From Bacteroidetes bacterium SB0662_bin_6 (GTDB lineage Bacteria; Bacteroidota; Rhodothermia; Rhodothermales; VXPQ01), in the NCBI GenBank assembly GCA_009839485.1, contig VXPQ01000009.1, positions 1 through 64,000 of the forward strand: a stretch of DNA of 64,000 nt, written 5' to 3'. Positions 12,669 to 23,300 of this stretch are shown one piece after another (positions within the stretch are counted from its first letter, which is position 1; each line of letters begins with the position of its first letter). The notes beneath the pieces are model-generated. The model was not told the origin of the DNA and made no database searches. It worked only from the letters and a program-made list of their open reading frames with translations. The position numbers and the translations under genes were made by a program.

Positions 12669-12774
12669 CCGTTTCCGTTTCAGAGAACGCACAGAGCGTT
12701 ACGGCGTTACATTTCCTTACTGCTTTTGCGAGCGGAGATACGCTACCGTACGGTCACTATTTCTCCCGTGCATT

Positions 12775-13770
12775 ATGGTGGACATTCCGGTATTGGACAG
12801 GGAGGCCGGTTTTATCGACGCACCCGTCGATCCTATGCTGAATCTGTTTGAGGAAATCGAACGGATGAAGCAGGAAAAGAACGCGGTGCTCCTGGCGCAC
12901 TATTATCAGGAACCGGACATTCAGGACATCGCCGATTATATAGGCGACTCGCTGGGGCTCGCCCGGAGAGCCGCCGAGACGGACGCGGATATCATTGTAT
13001 TCGCCGGCGTGCATTTCATGGCGGAAACGGCGAAAATCCTGAATCCCGGACGAAAAGTGTTGCTGCCGGATCTGAACGCCGGGTGTTCTCTTGCGGACTC
13101 GTGTCCGGCGCCCGAACTGGCTGCGTTCAAAAAGCGCCATCCCGACCACCTTGTGGTCTCCTACATTAACTGTACGGCGGGCGTGAAAGCGCTCAGCGAC
13201 ATTATTTGCACCTCGTCGAACGCTGCACATATCGTGTCCTCCATTCCGGAGGACCAGCCGATTATTTTCGCGCCGGATCGTAACCTCGGGCGGCACCTTG
13301 TGCGGGAAACGGGGCGCGATATGGTGCTTTGGGAAGGGGCATGTATCGTACACGAAACGTTCAGCGAGCGCAAGTTGCTTCGTCTGAAAGTGCGCCATCC
13401 GGATGCATTGGTCCTGGCGCATCCCGAGTGCGAGGAGCCGGTCTTGCGCCATGCGGACCATATCGGCTCTACGACGTCCATTCGCCGTTTTGCCCGGGAA
13501 AGTGCGCATGATGCCTTTATCGTGGCGACGGAAGAAGGCATTCTGCACCAGATGCGCAAGGATAGCCCCGAAAAGACATTTATTCCGGCGCCGCCGGAAA
13601 GCGGGTGCGAATGCAGCCGGTGTCCTCACATGCGGCTCAATACCATCGAGAAAGTGTATCTCTGCTTGCAATTCGAGGAGCCCGAGATGCATATGGAGGA
13701 GACAGTGCGCCTGGCGGCGCTCCGTCCGATCGAGCGCATGCTGGAACTGAGCGAGGGAGTGGGTACATGA
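12775..13770 (+). CDS. nadA: Quinolinate synthase NadA
   Basis: Iron-sulfur enzyme condensing iminoaspartate with dihydroxyacetone phosphate to quinolinate for de novo NAD synthesis. It has 331 residues. Blocks visible are [22 protein letters not shown], the cluster cysteines in [12 protein letters not shown] and near the C-terminus in [14 protein letters not shown], and [10 protein letters not shown] and HPEC in between. The frame is open from 12643 across a dispersed repeat, but the ATG at 12775 gives the expected N-terminus MVDIPVLD. NadB and NadC are not in the window. It precedes the metallo-hydrolase gene by 79 bases. Confidence 0.96.
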   Translation: MVDIPVLDREAGFIDAPVDPMLNLFEEIERMKQEKNAVLLAHYYQEPDIQDIADYIGDSLGLARRAAETDADIIVFAGVHFMAETAKILNPGRKVLLPDLNAGCSLADSCPAPELAAFKKRHPDHLVVSYINCTAGVKALSDIICTSSNAAHIVSSIPEDQPIIFAPDRNLGRHLVRETGRDMVLWEGACIVHETFSERKLLRLKVRHPDALVLAHPECEEPVLRHADHIGSTTSIRRFARESAHDAFIVATEEGILHQMRKDSPEKTFIPAPPESGCECSRCPHMRLNTIEKVYLCLQFEEPEMHMEETVRLAALRPIERMLELSEGVGT

Positions 13771-13787
13771 TGGTCGTACAATGCCTT

Positions 13788-13800
13788 GATCAGAGTATCC
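13788..13800 (+). repeat. Half-copy of palindromic repeat family A
   Basis: GATCAGAGTATCC in the 79-base gap between nadA and the metallo-hydrolase matches one arm (TCAGAGTATCCT) of the palindromic element found complete at 44686-44724. The other arm is missing. Confidence 0.6.
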
Positions 13801-13849
13801 CCGGGTATTCCGCCTCCGGCAGGTCGAACGCATACGATCGGTAGGGCGG

Positions 13850-14704
13850 ATGGCGCGCATCGGTTCCTACGAACTGCATACGATCGAGACGGGTCGATTC
13901 GGTCTGGATGGCGGCGGCATGTTTGGTGTGGTGCCGCGTGCGTTATGGGAGCGCCATATCCGGCCGGACGACAAGAACCGGATTACGCTTGCCCTGCGTT
14001 GCCTGCTTCTGGAGGGAGACGGGCGCGTTATTCTCATCGACAACGGCATCGGTACCAAGGGCAATGAGAAATTCGCCAGCATCTATTCCGTGGATTACAC
14101 CGATACCGAGCTGCACAGGTCGCTTGACCAGGCAGGTTTCCGTGCGGCGGACGTGACGGATGTCGTGTATACCCACCTGCATTTCGATCATTGCGGCGGC
14201 GGCACCGCAACAGGCCGGAATGGCCCGGTCCCGGTTTTTGAAAATGCATTGTATCACGTGCAGCGCGCGCATTGGGAGTGGGCGTTACACCCGAACGCAC
14301 GCGAAGCCGCGTCATTTATGAAGGAAAATATGGAACCGCTCGAGCGTGCCGGACAACTGCGTCTGATAGACGGGCCGGGTGCGCTTTTTCCCGGGGTCGA
14401 GGCGATCGTTGTGGATGGACATACGGAGGCGCAGCAACTGGTGAAAATATCCGACGAAGAACGCACGCTCGTTTTTGTGTCGGATCTCCTGCCTACAGCG
14501 GCCCATTCAAGGGGGGCCTGGACTGCTGCGTATGATGTGCGTCCGCTTGTGACCCTAAAAGAAAAGGCGAATTTTCTTGAAGATGCCGTAGAGGGGGGAT
14601 GGCATTTCTTTTTCGAGCACGACCCGGTGACGATTGTGGGTACGCCCGTGCGTACGTCCAGGGGCATTGCTGTTGCAGAGGAACGGCCCCTCGAAGAACT
14701 GTAG
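13850..14704 (+). CDS. Metallo-beta-lactamase-fold hydrolase
   Basis: A 284-residue MBL-fold protein with the metal motif THLHFDHCGG (His109, His111, Asp113, His114), a downstream metal His in VDGHTEAQ and an Asp in VFVSDLLPTAAH. A basic stretch and GTKGNEKF follow the first strands, similar to the lactonase/AttM-like branch. The substrate cannot be inferred. There is no signal peptide, so it is cytoplasmic. It ends in TAG, and these bases are also the first bases of a palindromic-family repeat. Confidence 0.9.
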   Translation: MARIGSYELHTIETGRFGLDGGGMFGVVPRALWERHIRPDDKNRITLALRCLLLEGDGRVILIDNGIGTKGNEKFASIYSVDYTDTELHRSLDQAGFRAADVTDVVYTHLHFDHCGGGTATGRNGPVPVFENALYHVQRAHWEWALHPNAREAASFMKENMEPLERAGQLRLIDGPGALFPGVEAIVVDGHTEAQQLVKISDEERTLVFVSDLLPTAAHSRGAWTAAYDVRPLVTLKEKANFLEDAVEGGWHFFFEHDPVTIVGTPVRTSRGIAVAEERPLEEL

Positions 14705-14728
14705 GATACGCTGAACTTCGCGGACTTA
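14703..14728 (+). repeat. Palindromic repeat family A, one arm plus centre
   Basis: Starts AGGATACGCTGA, continues through the shared centre ACTTCGCGGACTTA and then, instead of the second arm, runs directly into GGGCCTGT (14729-14736), the start of repeat family B. It overlaps the TAG stop of the metallo-hydrolase gene. Confidence 0.75.
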
Positions 14729-15048
14729 GGGCCTGTAGCTGTTTCGTCGAAACTTCACCGGCCGATACGCTGCAGGTGGAACCTTGCCGGGCGGGTTTCG
14801 TTTTGTGCGGGTAAGGGGGCCGTTTGTGCCCGTCGAACGAGGGTGTATTGCTTTGTATAATCGGGTACACCCGGCGCGGCTCGATATAATGCCCCCGTAT
14901 CGCTTCCTTACTTCTTTTCGCCTATCGACCTGAGACTGTTACGAAACCGGACGGCTGCTTCGTCCTCGTTCCCTTAATCGTTTTCCTATTTCGTAACAGC
15001 ATGTTTTTCTCTGCCGCGTAAGCGATCCGGCGAGAGAAGCAAGGTATC
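14729..15048. other. Long intergenic leader upstream of porU
   Basis: About 320 bases without a gene. It begins with an 8-base fragment of repeat family B, contains two TATAAT hexamers at 14856-14861 and 14885-14890 (no good -35 partner for either), and a long-range inverted repeat just before porU (separate entry). If either TATAAT is used, the porU mRNA would have a leader of about 150-190 bases. Confidence 0.5.
14936..14999 (+). promoter_or_regulatory. 11-bp inverted repeat in the porU leader
   Basis: CTGTTACGAAA at 14936-14946 is perfectly complementary to TTTCGTAACAG at 14989-14999, separated by 42 bases and ending 49 bases before the porU ATG. In RNA it could form a closed stem enclosing a structured loop; in DNA it could be a pair of operator half-sites. 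No known riboswitch is recognised. Confidence 0.55.
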
Positions 15049-18000
15049 ATGAGTGTTCGATTCGCGTTCCTTGCGGTTTTCCTGTGCTTCGTTCGGGCGA
15101 ATGTGTCCGTAGCGCAGGATGTGGATATCCGTACGGTGGAATCTTCTTCGGAGGGCGTGGTTGTGGAGATTACGGTGGATTGGCCGGTTTCCATGCAGGC
15201 CCTTGTCGATTCGGCGGGGATCGAGGCATTTACGATTTCTTCTGCCCGCGCGTTGTCTTTTGGGCTGCCGACCGTTTCGGAAACGATCGAATTGCCGTCG
15301 AAGGATGTCCCCGATCTTTCGTTGCTTGCGTCTGCATACGACGAACTGGATCTTCCCGTCGGAGATACGCTGGTCGCGCAGGAAACGAGTGGTCCTGTAG
15401 TATGGCTGGATGGGTTGGGCACAAGTCAGGGGCGGCATCTCATCAATCTTGGTGTGCGGTTGCTTGTCTACGAGGATGGGGTGGTCCGCCGCTATCGACA
15501 GGTGCGCGCTTCCGTACGCTACGCAAGCGGGGCCGGCAAGCAGGGCGTGGCTTCCCGTTTCGCCGTATCCCGCCGTAACGACAACCCGCACCTCGACATT
15601 GAGGAGAGTGTGCTGGCCAACGGCGTGGTCTACAAGATTCCTGTGCATACCACGGGCTTGTACCGCATCGACAGGGAGTTTCTGGCCGCCCTGTCTGATT
15701 TTCCCTCTCCGGACGCCATCGATCCGGACCGCGTCGCTATTTACGGCAATGGGGGGGCGCCCGTACCGGCGCTCAATTCGGTGCCCCGGCTCGCGGATCT
15801 TGTCGAACAGCCCGCCTATCGCTCGGGCGGCGGCGACGGCAGCTTCGATGCAGGGGATTCGGTGGTTTTCTACGGGAAAGGGCCGTACGGCTGGACATAC
15901 GGGGAGGAGGGATGGGAGCATTACGTTCATCCCTTTTCCAATGAGAATTATTACTTCGTCAAGATACTGGACGAAGATGCTGCTTTGCCTGTATCAGAGC
16001 CTTTCCCTGCGTATACGGGCCTCGAAACGCGCTCCGAGACGGAAGGGCGGTATATGGTGGATTTCGACGAGTTCATGTGGAGCAAGGAGAACGGAACCGG
16101 ACACACATGGGTTATGACGCCGATCCGTGCCGGGGACTCGCGGCCCCTGATCGAAAACCTGATGCTGCCGGGACTTGTGCAGGGAGCTGTTCGCTATCAG
16201 GCGCGGGTGGCTATCCGCTCCAATCCCGCCGCCACGGTGCGCTTCGAATCGAATGGGGCGTTGGCGGGTTCTCTTCGGGCCGCGAGGAGTGTGCTTTTTG
16301 ATGGTGAGGTTGCGCCCATTGCGGTTCCCGGTGTTGCTGTGTTCGCGCGCGACGCAGGCGCCAACGACCCCCTGAATCTTTCGATCCGCCTGGATGGAGA
16401 CGCCGAAAACGATGCCCAGGCTTCCGTGGACTGGATGCGGGTATTTTATACGCAGCAGCTGCGGGCAACCGGCGACTCGCTCCATTTCAGTACGCCCGGG
16501 GGACAAACGGGAACGTTCGAATTTGCCCTGGAAGGGTTTACCGCAGAACCGCTGGTGTGGGACGTGACGGAGCCCGGTCATGTCCGCAGTCTTGTCGTGC
16601 GGCAGGTCGGGAACGCCTGGCGCGTTCAGATGCAAGTGGCCGATGCATCCGCGCCGCGTGAACTGGCGGTGTTTCGTCCGCCAGCAGCCCGGCCGCTTCG
16701 TGCAGAGAATGCGCAGCGTGTCGCTTCGCAGAATCTGCACGGACTTGCCGCGTATCCGGATTTCGTGATTGTAACCCCCGATGAATTTCATTCCGCTGCG
16801 GAGGAGTTGGCGGAACATCGCCGCGGGGACGGACTCGACGTGCTGGTGACGGATATTCGCGAGATATACAATGAGTTTTCCGGGGGGCTTACGGACATGC
16901 GCGGGTTGCGCGATTATCTGCGTTTTCTGTACGACAGGGGCAACGAGGCGGGTAAGCCGCTCCGGTATGCCCTGCTCTTCGGAGACGGGCACTTTAATTA
17001 TCGCCGTCTGGGCACGGATAACGAGTCTATCCTCGAAAACTGGGTTCCGCCCTACGAAACGGAAGAATCGTTCAGTCCGATCGAATCATACACCAGCGAC
17101 GATTACTTCGGCTTGCTGGATGCGGACGAGGGAATATGGGAATGGCCAGGCAATTCGCGTTTAACGGGTCGGGAACGTGTCGATATAGGCATCGGCCGGT
17201 TTCCTGTGCAGACTTCGGAAGAAGCCGCCGTCATGGTGGCCAAGATCAAGCATTACGAGAATCCCGCTACCTACGGCGCCTGGCGCAAGCAGTATCTGCT
17301 TGTGGCTGACGATGCGTACAACGAACTCCGGGCAGTGAAAGAAGGGACTCCGGATTTGCATACGCAGAATACGGATGTAGTAGCCGAACTGCTCGCGCAG
17401 GAGTATCCGCAAATCGATCTGCGCAAGGTGTACGGTATCTCTTACAAACGGGAATTCGCCAACGGCTGGCGCCTGCCCGGCGTCGAGCGGGACATCAACG
17501 AGGACATTCAGGACGACGGCGTACTGGTCATGAATTACAGCGGGCACGGGGGGGAATACGGGCTTGCCCAGGAAAGAATTTTTACCCTTGAGGATGGACG
17601 GGAATTGCGCAATTATGACCGCCTGCCGCTGTTCATTACCGCGACCTGTTCTTACGGGTGGTGGGATCTGTCCGGAGAACAAAGCGCTGCGGAAGTGCTG
17701 CTGCTCAACGAGCGCGGAGGCGCCATTGCGCTGATGACGACGGTCCGTCTGGTCTATACGAGTACGGGACTCGACGAGTTGAACGTGGGTCTGAACCGGG
17801 CGTTGAACAAGGAGTTGTTCAAACCCGCACCGGACGGAAGGCCCCGCCGATTGGGTGATGTCATGGTGAGCACGAAGAATACCCGGGCGGGCTTGCAGGC
17901 GAACAATCGCAAATTCAGTTTGCTCGGCGATCCGACGTTGCGTCTCGGGTATCCTTCGCGCGAAGCCGTGGTCGAGCGGGTGAACGGAACACCCGTTGAG

Positions 18001-19071
18001 GAGATGCCCGCTTTCCGGGCGCTGGACGAAGTAACCATCGAGGGCCATGTACGTACGACTGCGGGCGCGGTGGATCCGGGATTCGAAGGGCAGGCGCACC
18101 TTGTGGTTTTCGATGCAGCGCGCCGCGTCAACGTACCCGATCGTACTGCTATGCCCCGGGACTACTATACGGTTTGGGAGGATCTGCTCTGGCGGGGTAG
18201 CGTGCCGGTAACCTCGGGCCGCTTCAGCGCCACGTTTGTGGTGCCGAAAGATATTTCGTACAGTAACGAACCCGGTCGTGTGAGTGTCTATGTGCGCAAT
18301 GCCTCCGAACATGCCGGCGGCTATACGGAGCAGATCGTGGTCGGCGGGACGGCCGCCACCTTGCCCGACGATCATGTCGGACCGGATATTTCCCTCTTTT
18401 TGAACGATACCACGTTTGTTTCCGGCGGATTGACCCCGGCGAACCCCCGCCTCATCGTAAAACTGCGCGACGACAGCGGCATCAACACGGTAGGCACGGG
18501 CGTGGGGCACGAGATGCTGCTGGTGGTCGACGGAGACGAACGCTCCGCCGTGGATATAGGCCGCCGCTTTGAAAGCGATCCCGGTTCGTTCCGGAGCGGC
18601 CGTGTCGAATATTCGTTCAGGGATTATGCGGACGGGTTGGCCGACGGGCCGCATTCGTTGTCGGTGCGCGCCTGGGATGTACTCAATAATTCGAATGTCG
18701 AATCACTGGATTTCGTGGTGGCTTCCACGCAGGACGTGGTGTTGAACAATGTGTACAACTACCCGAATCCGACGAGCGGTCACACTCGGTTCGTGTTCGA
18801 GCATAACCAGCCGGCGGGTAGCATGGCTTCCGTGCAGGTGCGCATTTACGCCCTGTCCGGACGCCCGGTCCGTACTATCGATACGGAAGAGGCGCTGCCT
18901 TCCGGAGTTTTGACCGCCGGCCCCGTGCAGGTGACCTGGGATGGGCGGGACGAGGATATGAACCTCCTTGCATCCGGTATTTACCTGTACAAGGTGCGCG
19001 TGCGCGTGGAAAATCCGGACGGCGGCCGTTCCGTATCCGAACACATAGAAAAACTGGCTATCATCCGATAG
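15049..19071 (+). CDS. porU: Type IX secretion system sortase PorU
   Basis: Gingipain-like (C25) cysteine transpeptidase of 1340 residues that removes the C-terminal signal of T9SS cargo at the cell surface and links the cargo to its anchor. A signal peptide covers residues 1-23 (cleavage after VSVAQ). The protease domain has catalytic His833 in NYSGHGGEYG and Cys867 in TATCSYGWWD, both intact. A C-terminal beta domain contains VYNYPNPTSG and ends in EKLAIIR, like a type A sorting domain; PorU homologues are known to carry one. PorV follows 49 bases downstream, the conserved T9SS pair. Length is slightly above the usual 1100-1300. Confidence 0.95.
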   Translation: MSVRFAFLAVFLCFVRANVSVAQDVDIRTVESSSEGVVVEITVDWPVSMQALVDSAGIEAFTISSARALSFGLPTVSETIELPSKDVPDLSLLASAYDELDLPVGDTLVAQETSGPVVWLDGLGTSQGRHLINLGVRLLVYEDGVVRRYRQVRASVRYASGAGKQGVASRFAVSRRNDNPHLDIEESVLANGVVYKIPVHTTGLYRIDREFLAALSDFPSPDAIDPDRVAIYGNGGAPVPALNSVPRLADLVEQPAYRSGGGDGSFDAGDSVVFYGKGPYGWTYGEEGWEHYVHPFSNENYYFVKILDEDAALPVSEPFPAYTGLETRSETEGRYMVDFDEFMWSKENGTGHTWVMTPIRAGDSRPLIENLMLPGLVQGAVRYQARVAIRSNPAATVRFESNGALAGSLRAARSVLFDGEVAPIAVPGVAVFARDAGANDPLNLSIRLDGDAENDAQASVDWMRVFYTQQLRATGDSLHFSTPGGQTGTFEFALEGFTAEPLVWDVTEPGHVRSLVVRQVGNAWRVQMQVADASAPRELAVFRPPAARPLRAENAQRVASQNLHGLAAYPDFVIVTPDEFHSAAEELAEHRRGDGLDVLVTDIREIYNEFSGGLTDMRGLRDYLRFLYDRGNEAGKPLRYALLFGDGHFNYRRLGTDNESILENWVPPYETEESFSPIESYTSDDYFGLLDADEGIWEWPGNSRLTGRERVDIGIGRFPVQTSEEAAVMVAKIKHYENPATYGAWRKQYLLVADDAYNELRAVKEGTPDLHTQNTDVVAELLAQEYPQIDLRKVYGISYKREFANGWRLPGVERDINEDIQDDGVLVMNYSGHGGEYGLAQERIFTLEDGRELRNYDRLPLFITATCSYGWWDLSGEQSAAEVLLLNERGGAIALMTTVRLVYTSTGLDELNVGLNRALNKELFKPAPDGRPRRLGDVMVSTKNTRAGLQANNRKFSLLGDPTLRLGYPSREAVVERVNGTPVEEMPAFRALDEVTIEGHVRTTAGAVDPGFEGQAHLVVFDAARRVNVPDRTAMPRDYYTVWEDLLWRGSVPVTSGRFSATFVVPKDISYSNEPGRVSVYVRNASEHAGGYTEQIVVGGTAATLPDDHVGPDISLFLNDTTFVSGGLTPANPRLIVKLRDDSGINTVGTGVGHEMLLVVDGDERSAVDIGRRFESDPGSFRSGRVEYSFRDYADGLADGPHSLSVRAWDVLNNSNVESLDFVVASTQDVVLNNVYNYPNPTSGHTRFVFEHNQPAGSMASVQVRIYALSGRPVRTIDTEEALPSGVLTAGPVQVTWDGRDEDMNLLASGIYLYKVRVRVENPDGGRSVSEHIEKLAIIR

Positions 19072-19120
19072 CCTTGCACATAGCAATCAGGAACCTTTTT
19101 CGCCTCCTTGAGAACGAATC

Positions 19121-20320
19121 ATGCAACCATTCAACGAAAGCAGCAGGTACATTGCCATGAGCCGAAGATTTCTTGCCGCGGCTATTCTCACCGTATTTTT
19201 TGCAACCTTTGCCAGCCAGGCGGCTCATGCGCAGGCCGGCGGGGCCGCCGTGGTTTTTCTGCAGATCGAGCCGGATAGCCGTTCGGCAGGCATGGGAAAT
19301 GCAGGCGTTGCCGTTGCAAACAATGCCTACGCGATCTTCTGGAATCCGGCAGGTTTGGCCCGGCAGGATGGCACAGAAGTTTCGCTAACCTATTCCCAGT
19401 GGCTTCCGGAGTTTAATGCAGATCTTAGCTACAGTTATTTGGGAGGTAAGCATCGGGTAGACCGTATCGGCACGTTCGGGGCCCATCTGACCTACCTGTT
19501 TCTTGGCGAGCATGAAGGGCGGGACGCCCAAAACAATCCCACAGGCACGTTCAAGTCGTACGATCTGGCGGCGGGCGCTTCCTACGGGACGAATGTGTTG
19601 GAGAATCTGGCTCTGGGCACGGGCATCCGCATGATCTATTCGAATCTTGCGCCGGGACAGACCGTGGGGGCGCAGGAAACGCGCGCCGGGGTAACGATCG
19701 GCTTCGATATTGCGGGTCTGTACAGCGTGCCGCGTTTCCAGGCCGGTAATACGGAGGTGGGGGTTGATCTTGGATTCAATCTCGCCAATATGGGTCCGCA
19801 GATCCAGTATTCGGATCAGGGACAGGCCGACCCCATTCCCCAGAATCTCAGGTTCGGGTATGCCGTTACGTTCAATTTCGACGAGTATAACAAACTGACG
19901 CTTGCACAGGATTTCAACAAAATGCTGATTCGCGTCAATATATCGGAGGACGACACACCCGGCTCTTCCACCCGGGAAGCAGATCCGTTCTACAAAGCGA
20001 TTTTTTCCGGCTGGCAGCCCATTGATGTACGGATCGGTGCAGCAAATAGTGAGGAAGATGCCACCTACGAGACACTCAATGCATTCAATCAGATGACCAT
20101 AGGCACAGGTTTCGAATACTGGTACCGGGACCTGTTCGCCATTCGCGCCGGGTATTTTTATGAAAACCCGAATTTCGGTAACAGGAAGTTCCTGACGTTC
20201 GGTTCGGGGGTCCGGTGGAACATCATCGGGGCCGACTTTTCGTACATCTATGCCCTGGAGGAGAATCACCCGCTGGCGAACACGATGCGGTTTTCTCTCC
20301 TCCTGAATTTCCTGCGCTAA
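19121..20320 (+). CDS. porV: Type IX secretion outer-membrane protein PorV
   Basis: Outer-membrane beta-barrel shuttle that carries substrates from the translocon to PorU. It has 399 residues, with an N-terminal signal ending near AAHAQ and the family motif GGAAVVFLQIEPDSRSAGMG followed by AYAIFWNPAGLA. FGSGVRWNIIGADFSYIYAL is in the last strands. The ATG at 19157 (MSRRFLAA) would give a more conventional signal peptide than the one at 19121; either is possible. Immediately downstream of porU, with a probable T9SS cargo gene after it. Confidence 0.95.
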   Translation: MQPFNESSRYIAMSRRFLAAAILTVFFATFASQAAHAQAGGAAVVFLQIEPDSRSAGMGNAGVAVANNAYAIFWNPAGLARQDGTEVSLTYSQWLPEFNADLSYSYLGGKHRVDRIGTFGAHLTYLFLGEHEGRDAQNNPTGTFKSYDLAAGASYGTNVLENLALGTGIRMIYSNLAPGQTVGAQETRAGVTIGFDIAGLYSVPRFQAGNTEVGVDLGFNLANMGPQIQYSDQGQADPIPQNLRFGYAVTFNFDEYNKLTLAQDFNKMLIRVNISEDDTPGSSTREADPFYKAIFSGWQPIDVRIGAANSEEDATYETLNAFNQMTIGTGFEYWYRDLFAIRAGYFYENPNFGNRKFLTFGSGVRWNIIGADFSYIYALEENHPLANTMRFSLLLNFLR

Positions 20321-20354
20321 GTACTCTCCGCATCCGCTTTTTCATGAGCCGTAT

Positions 20355-23300
20355 ATGGCGAGGATGTGCATGATCGGTGGCGATGCGATGCGGCTCCTCC
20401 TTTTGCCTGCACTTGTTTGGGCGGCAGTCGGATGGTCGGCGCCGGGGCATGCGCAGATTCATTCCGGCCCGCTCCGCAAGCCTGCAGCGCCTGCGTATGA
20501 CGTGGTGGCGCTCCGCGTCGAGTTCCAACCCGATACGACCCGTTTTTCGACCGGTGACGGAACGTTTGCAGGCGATCCGTACCATGGAATCGAGCCGCTG
20601 ATCGATCCGTTGCCCCATAACGCCGCCTACTTTGAGGCGCACCTTGCTTTTCTGGAAGATTACGTGGCGCGTGTTTCCGATGGCAAAACGGCAGTACGCA
20701 CGCATCTTGTACCCGGCGTGGTGCAGCTTCCCAGGTCGATAGGAGCCTATGCGCCCACAGGCCTCGATGCCGACAGCGACATGGAGCGGGCGAAGCTGGC
20801 CCGCCTGGTGCATGATGCCTGGACGCTTGCCGAGGCGGACATTGCCTTCGATATGAGCGGGTTTGTACCCGGACGTACGGCGCTGCTCCTGTTTCATGCC
20901 GGCGTGGGGCGGGATACGGAGCTTTCCGGTACCTCGCTGGACCGGACCCCGGAAGATTTACCCTCGATCTTTTTCGATGCGGAAACGCTGAGCAGGCTCG
21001 GCGCCGGGGGAGCGACATTTCACGGATTTCCTGTCGATCATTCCATGATCGTTCCACGCACCGAAACCCGGCCAGGCACGGACCCCTTCAGCGGGGAGCG
21101 GTATCTGCTTGAACTTTCCATCAATGGCCTGCTTGCGGCCAGTTTTTTCAATTTTCTGGGTGTGCCGGACCTGTTCGATACCGAGAACGGGCAAAGCGCC
21201 ATCGGGCCGTTCGGCCTGATGGATGCGCAGGGAATTTTTGCATACAGCGGGCTTCTCCCGCCCGAGCCCATGGCATGGACGAAGTATTTTCTGGGCTGGA
21301 CGGATCCGGTGGAACTTACCGGGGACGGCCCGCGGACCGTCCGGCTTCGCGCCGTTTCGGCCCCGGATGTTTCCGAATCGGCTCGCGTGCTCGTTTCGGA
21401 CACCGAATATTTTCTGGTCGAGAACCGTTACCGGGATCCGGAAGGGGATGGCCTGACGCTGCGCGTTTTTAAAGACGGGCAAATTGTCGAACAGCGCGTG
21501 GACAACGGCGATTCGCTCTTCAACAGCGTGACAACGACCGGCTTTGTCGGGGGTGTAGTGGTGGGAGCGGACGGGTACGATTGGGCGCTTCCAGGCGGTG
21601 TGGATAGTGAGGACGAAGAAATTGAGTTGAACGGGGGGCTATTGATCTGGCATGTGGATGAGCGGCGATTGTGGGCCGGACTGGCGGATTATGCCGTCAA
21701 TGTGGGGGAGGAGCGCGCCATCGATCTTGAAGAAGCGGATGGCCCGCAGGACATCGGCTATCCGTCGGAGGGTTTATTCGGACACCGGCGGCATTTGGGC
21801 ACGCCTTTTGACTTTTTCTACGAAGGGAATCCGTTTGGCCCCGACGGCGGGCCGCCATTGTACCGGAACCGCTTCGGCCCGGACACATATCCGGGCAGCG
21901 AGACGAATGCCGGCGGACCCAGTTTCATTGTGCTGGATGCATTTTCCGAGCCCGGTGCAGAGATGTCGTTCGATTACCGGCGGGAGACCGTGGGCGGGGC
22001 CCTCCCGGTAGATGCCCCGGAACTGCAGGCGTTGCACGGGGCCCTCATGTCGCTTCCCGCCGGGTCCAAAGTGTCGAAAGCGGGAGACCACCTGCTGCTG
22101 TACGGGCGGGATAGCGTGGCCGTTGCAACCCGAGGGCGAACCGTGTTGACAGGGCGTGTTGCTACGGCGGCATCCCCTGCCGTGGCTCCTGATAACCGCA
22201 TGGCTACGTTCGAATGCAGGACGGATGCCGGCGCCGAACGCTGCGCCATCGTGGTACGGGACCTTGGGGGCTCGCTGGATGCCCCCGAAGCCGTTTGGGA
22301 AATTCCTCCCGAGGCGGGGGCGGGGCGGCCGATTTCTCCAATCGTGCATATACCGGCGGGAAACGGAGATGCATGGCATGTGCTTCTTGAAGGGGAAACG
22401 GGTGGGGTGCATGTGCAGGCCTCTGCATCCGGCGCCCGGGTTATCCCTGGTAAGTCCGGGGGAGCGTTGGGGTTGGCCGCATGGCACGGTCCGGCAGGCG
22501 CTGCGGCGCCTGTGGTCTTTGAAACCGGGGGCGTCGAGATCGACGGGACGGCCTGGAGGTATACGGTAGACGCTGCTTCCGGCGTCGGGAGTCCGGCGAT
22601 AGGCAGGGAGCGCGCCGGCAGCATGGCGGTGCTTCCGCTCACCGGAACAGGGGAGTTGCTGCTGCTTGCGCCGGGCGGGGTAACGCGCCGGATCGACGTA
22701 CGAGCGGTGGCCGCGTCCGCCGGGAGGGTCGGTGAAGGCGTGCTTTCGAACTACCCGGTACTCGTGGATGTGGATGGGGACAACCGGCTCGATGTGCTTG
22801 CGGCGATGGATTCCACAATCTTCGCATTTACGCAATCCGGGGCATTGGCGGCCGGATTTCCGGTGATGCTTCCGGCCCGCATTGCCGTCCAGCCGCTCGT
22901 ATTCCGGTTCGAAGGGGCTGAAGGCTGGACGATACTTGCCGCCGGAACGGATGGATATCTATACGCTGTCGAACCCGGTGGCAGGACGGCAGCGCCGTTC
23001 CCTCTTGAAGCGGGGGGTGCTGTGTATACCACGCCGTTGCTTCTGGATAATCGCGTCATCGCCGTGTCTGCGACCGGCTTTGCAAAAGCATGGCAATTGC
23101 CTCCCATCCCGGAAATCTGGTGGGGGGAATTGTACGGTTCCGGCGCCCAAAGCAGTTTTTCAGCGCTCGAAGAGCAGGCCGATCCGTTTGTACCGGATGG
23201 ATTGATCGATTCGAAAGAGACCTATAACTGGCCCAATCCGATAGAAGACGGCATCACACACTTGCGCATCCGGACGTCCCGCGACGCCCAGGTGCGCGTG

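Noticed and set aside
12643-12774. N-terminal extension of nadA over a dispersed repeat
   Set aside because: The 44 extra residues are Arg/Cys-rich repeat sequence; the ATG at 12775 fits NadA.
14856-14890. Two TATAAT boxes as a sure porU promoter
   Set aside because: Neither has a reasonable -35 hexamer at 16-18 bases, and Bacteroidota-type promoters use a different -7 element, so I kept this only as a remark.
14986-15930. 314-codon minus-strand frame over the porU start
   Set aside because: It overlaps the porU signal peptide and leader; composition is that of an antisense frame and no family is recognised.
17161-18654. 497-codon open frame antisense to porU
   Set aside because: Shadow of porU; no start context and low-complexity Arg/His-rich composition typical of antisense frames.
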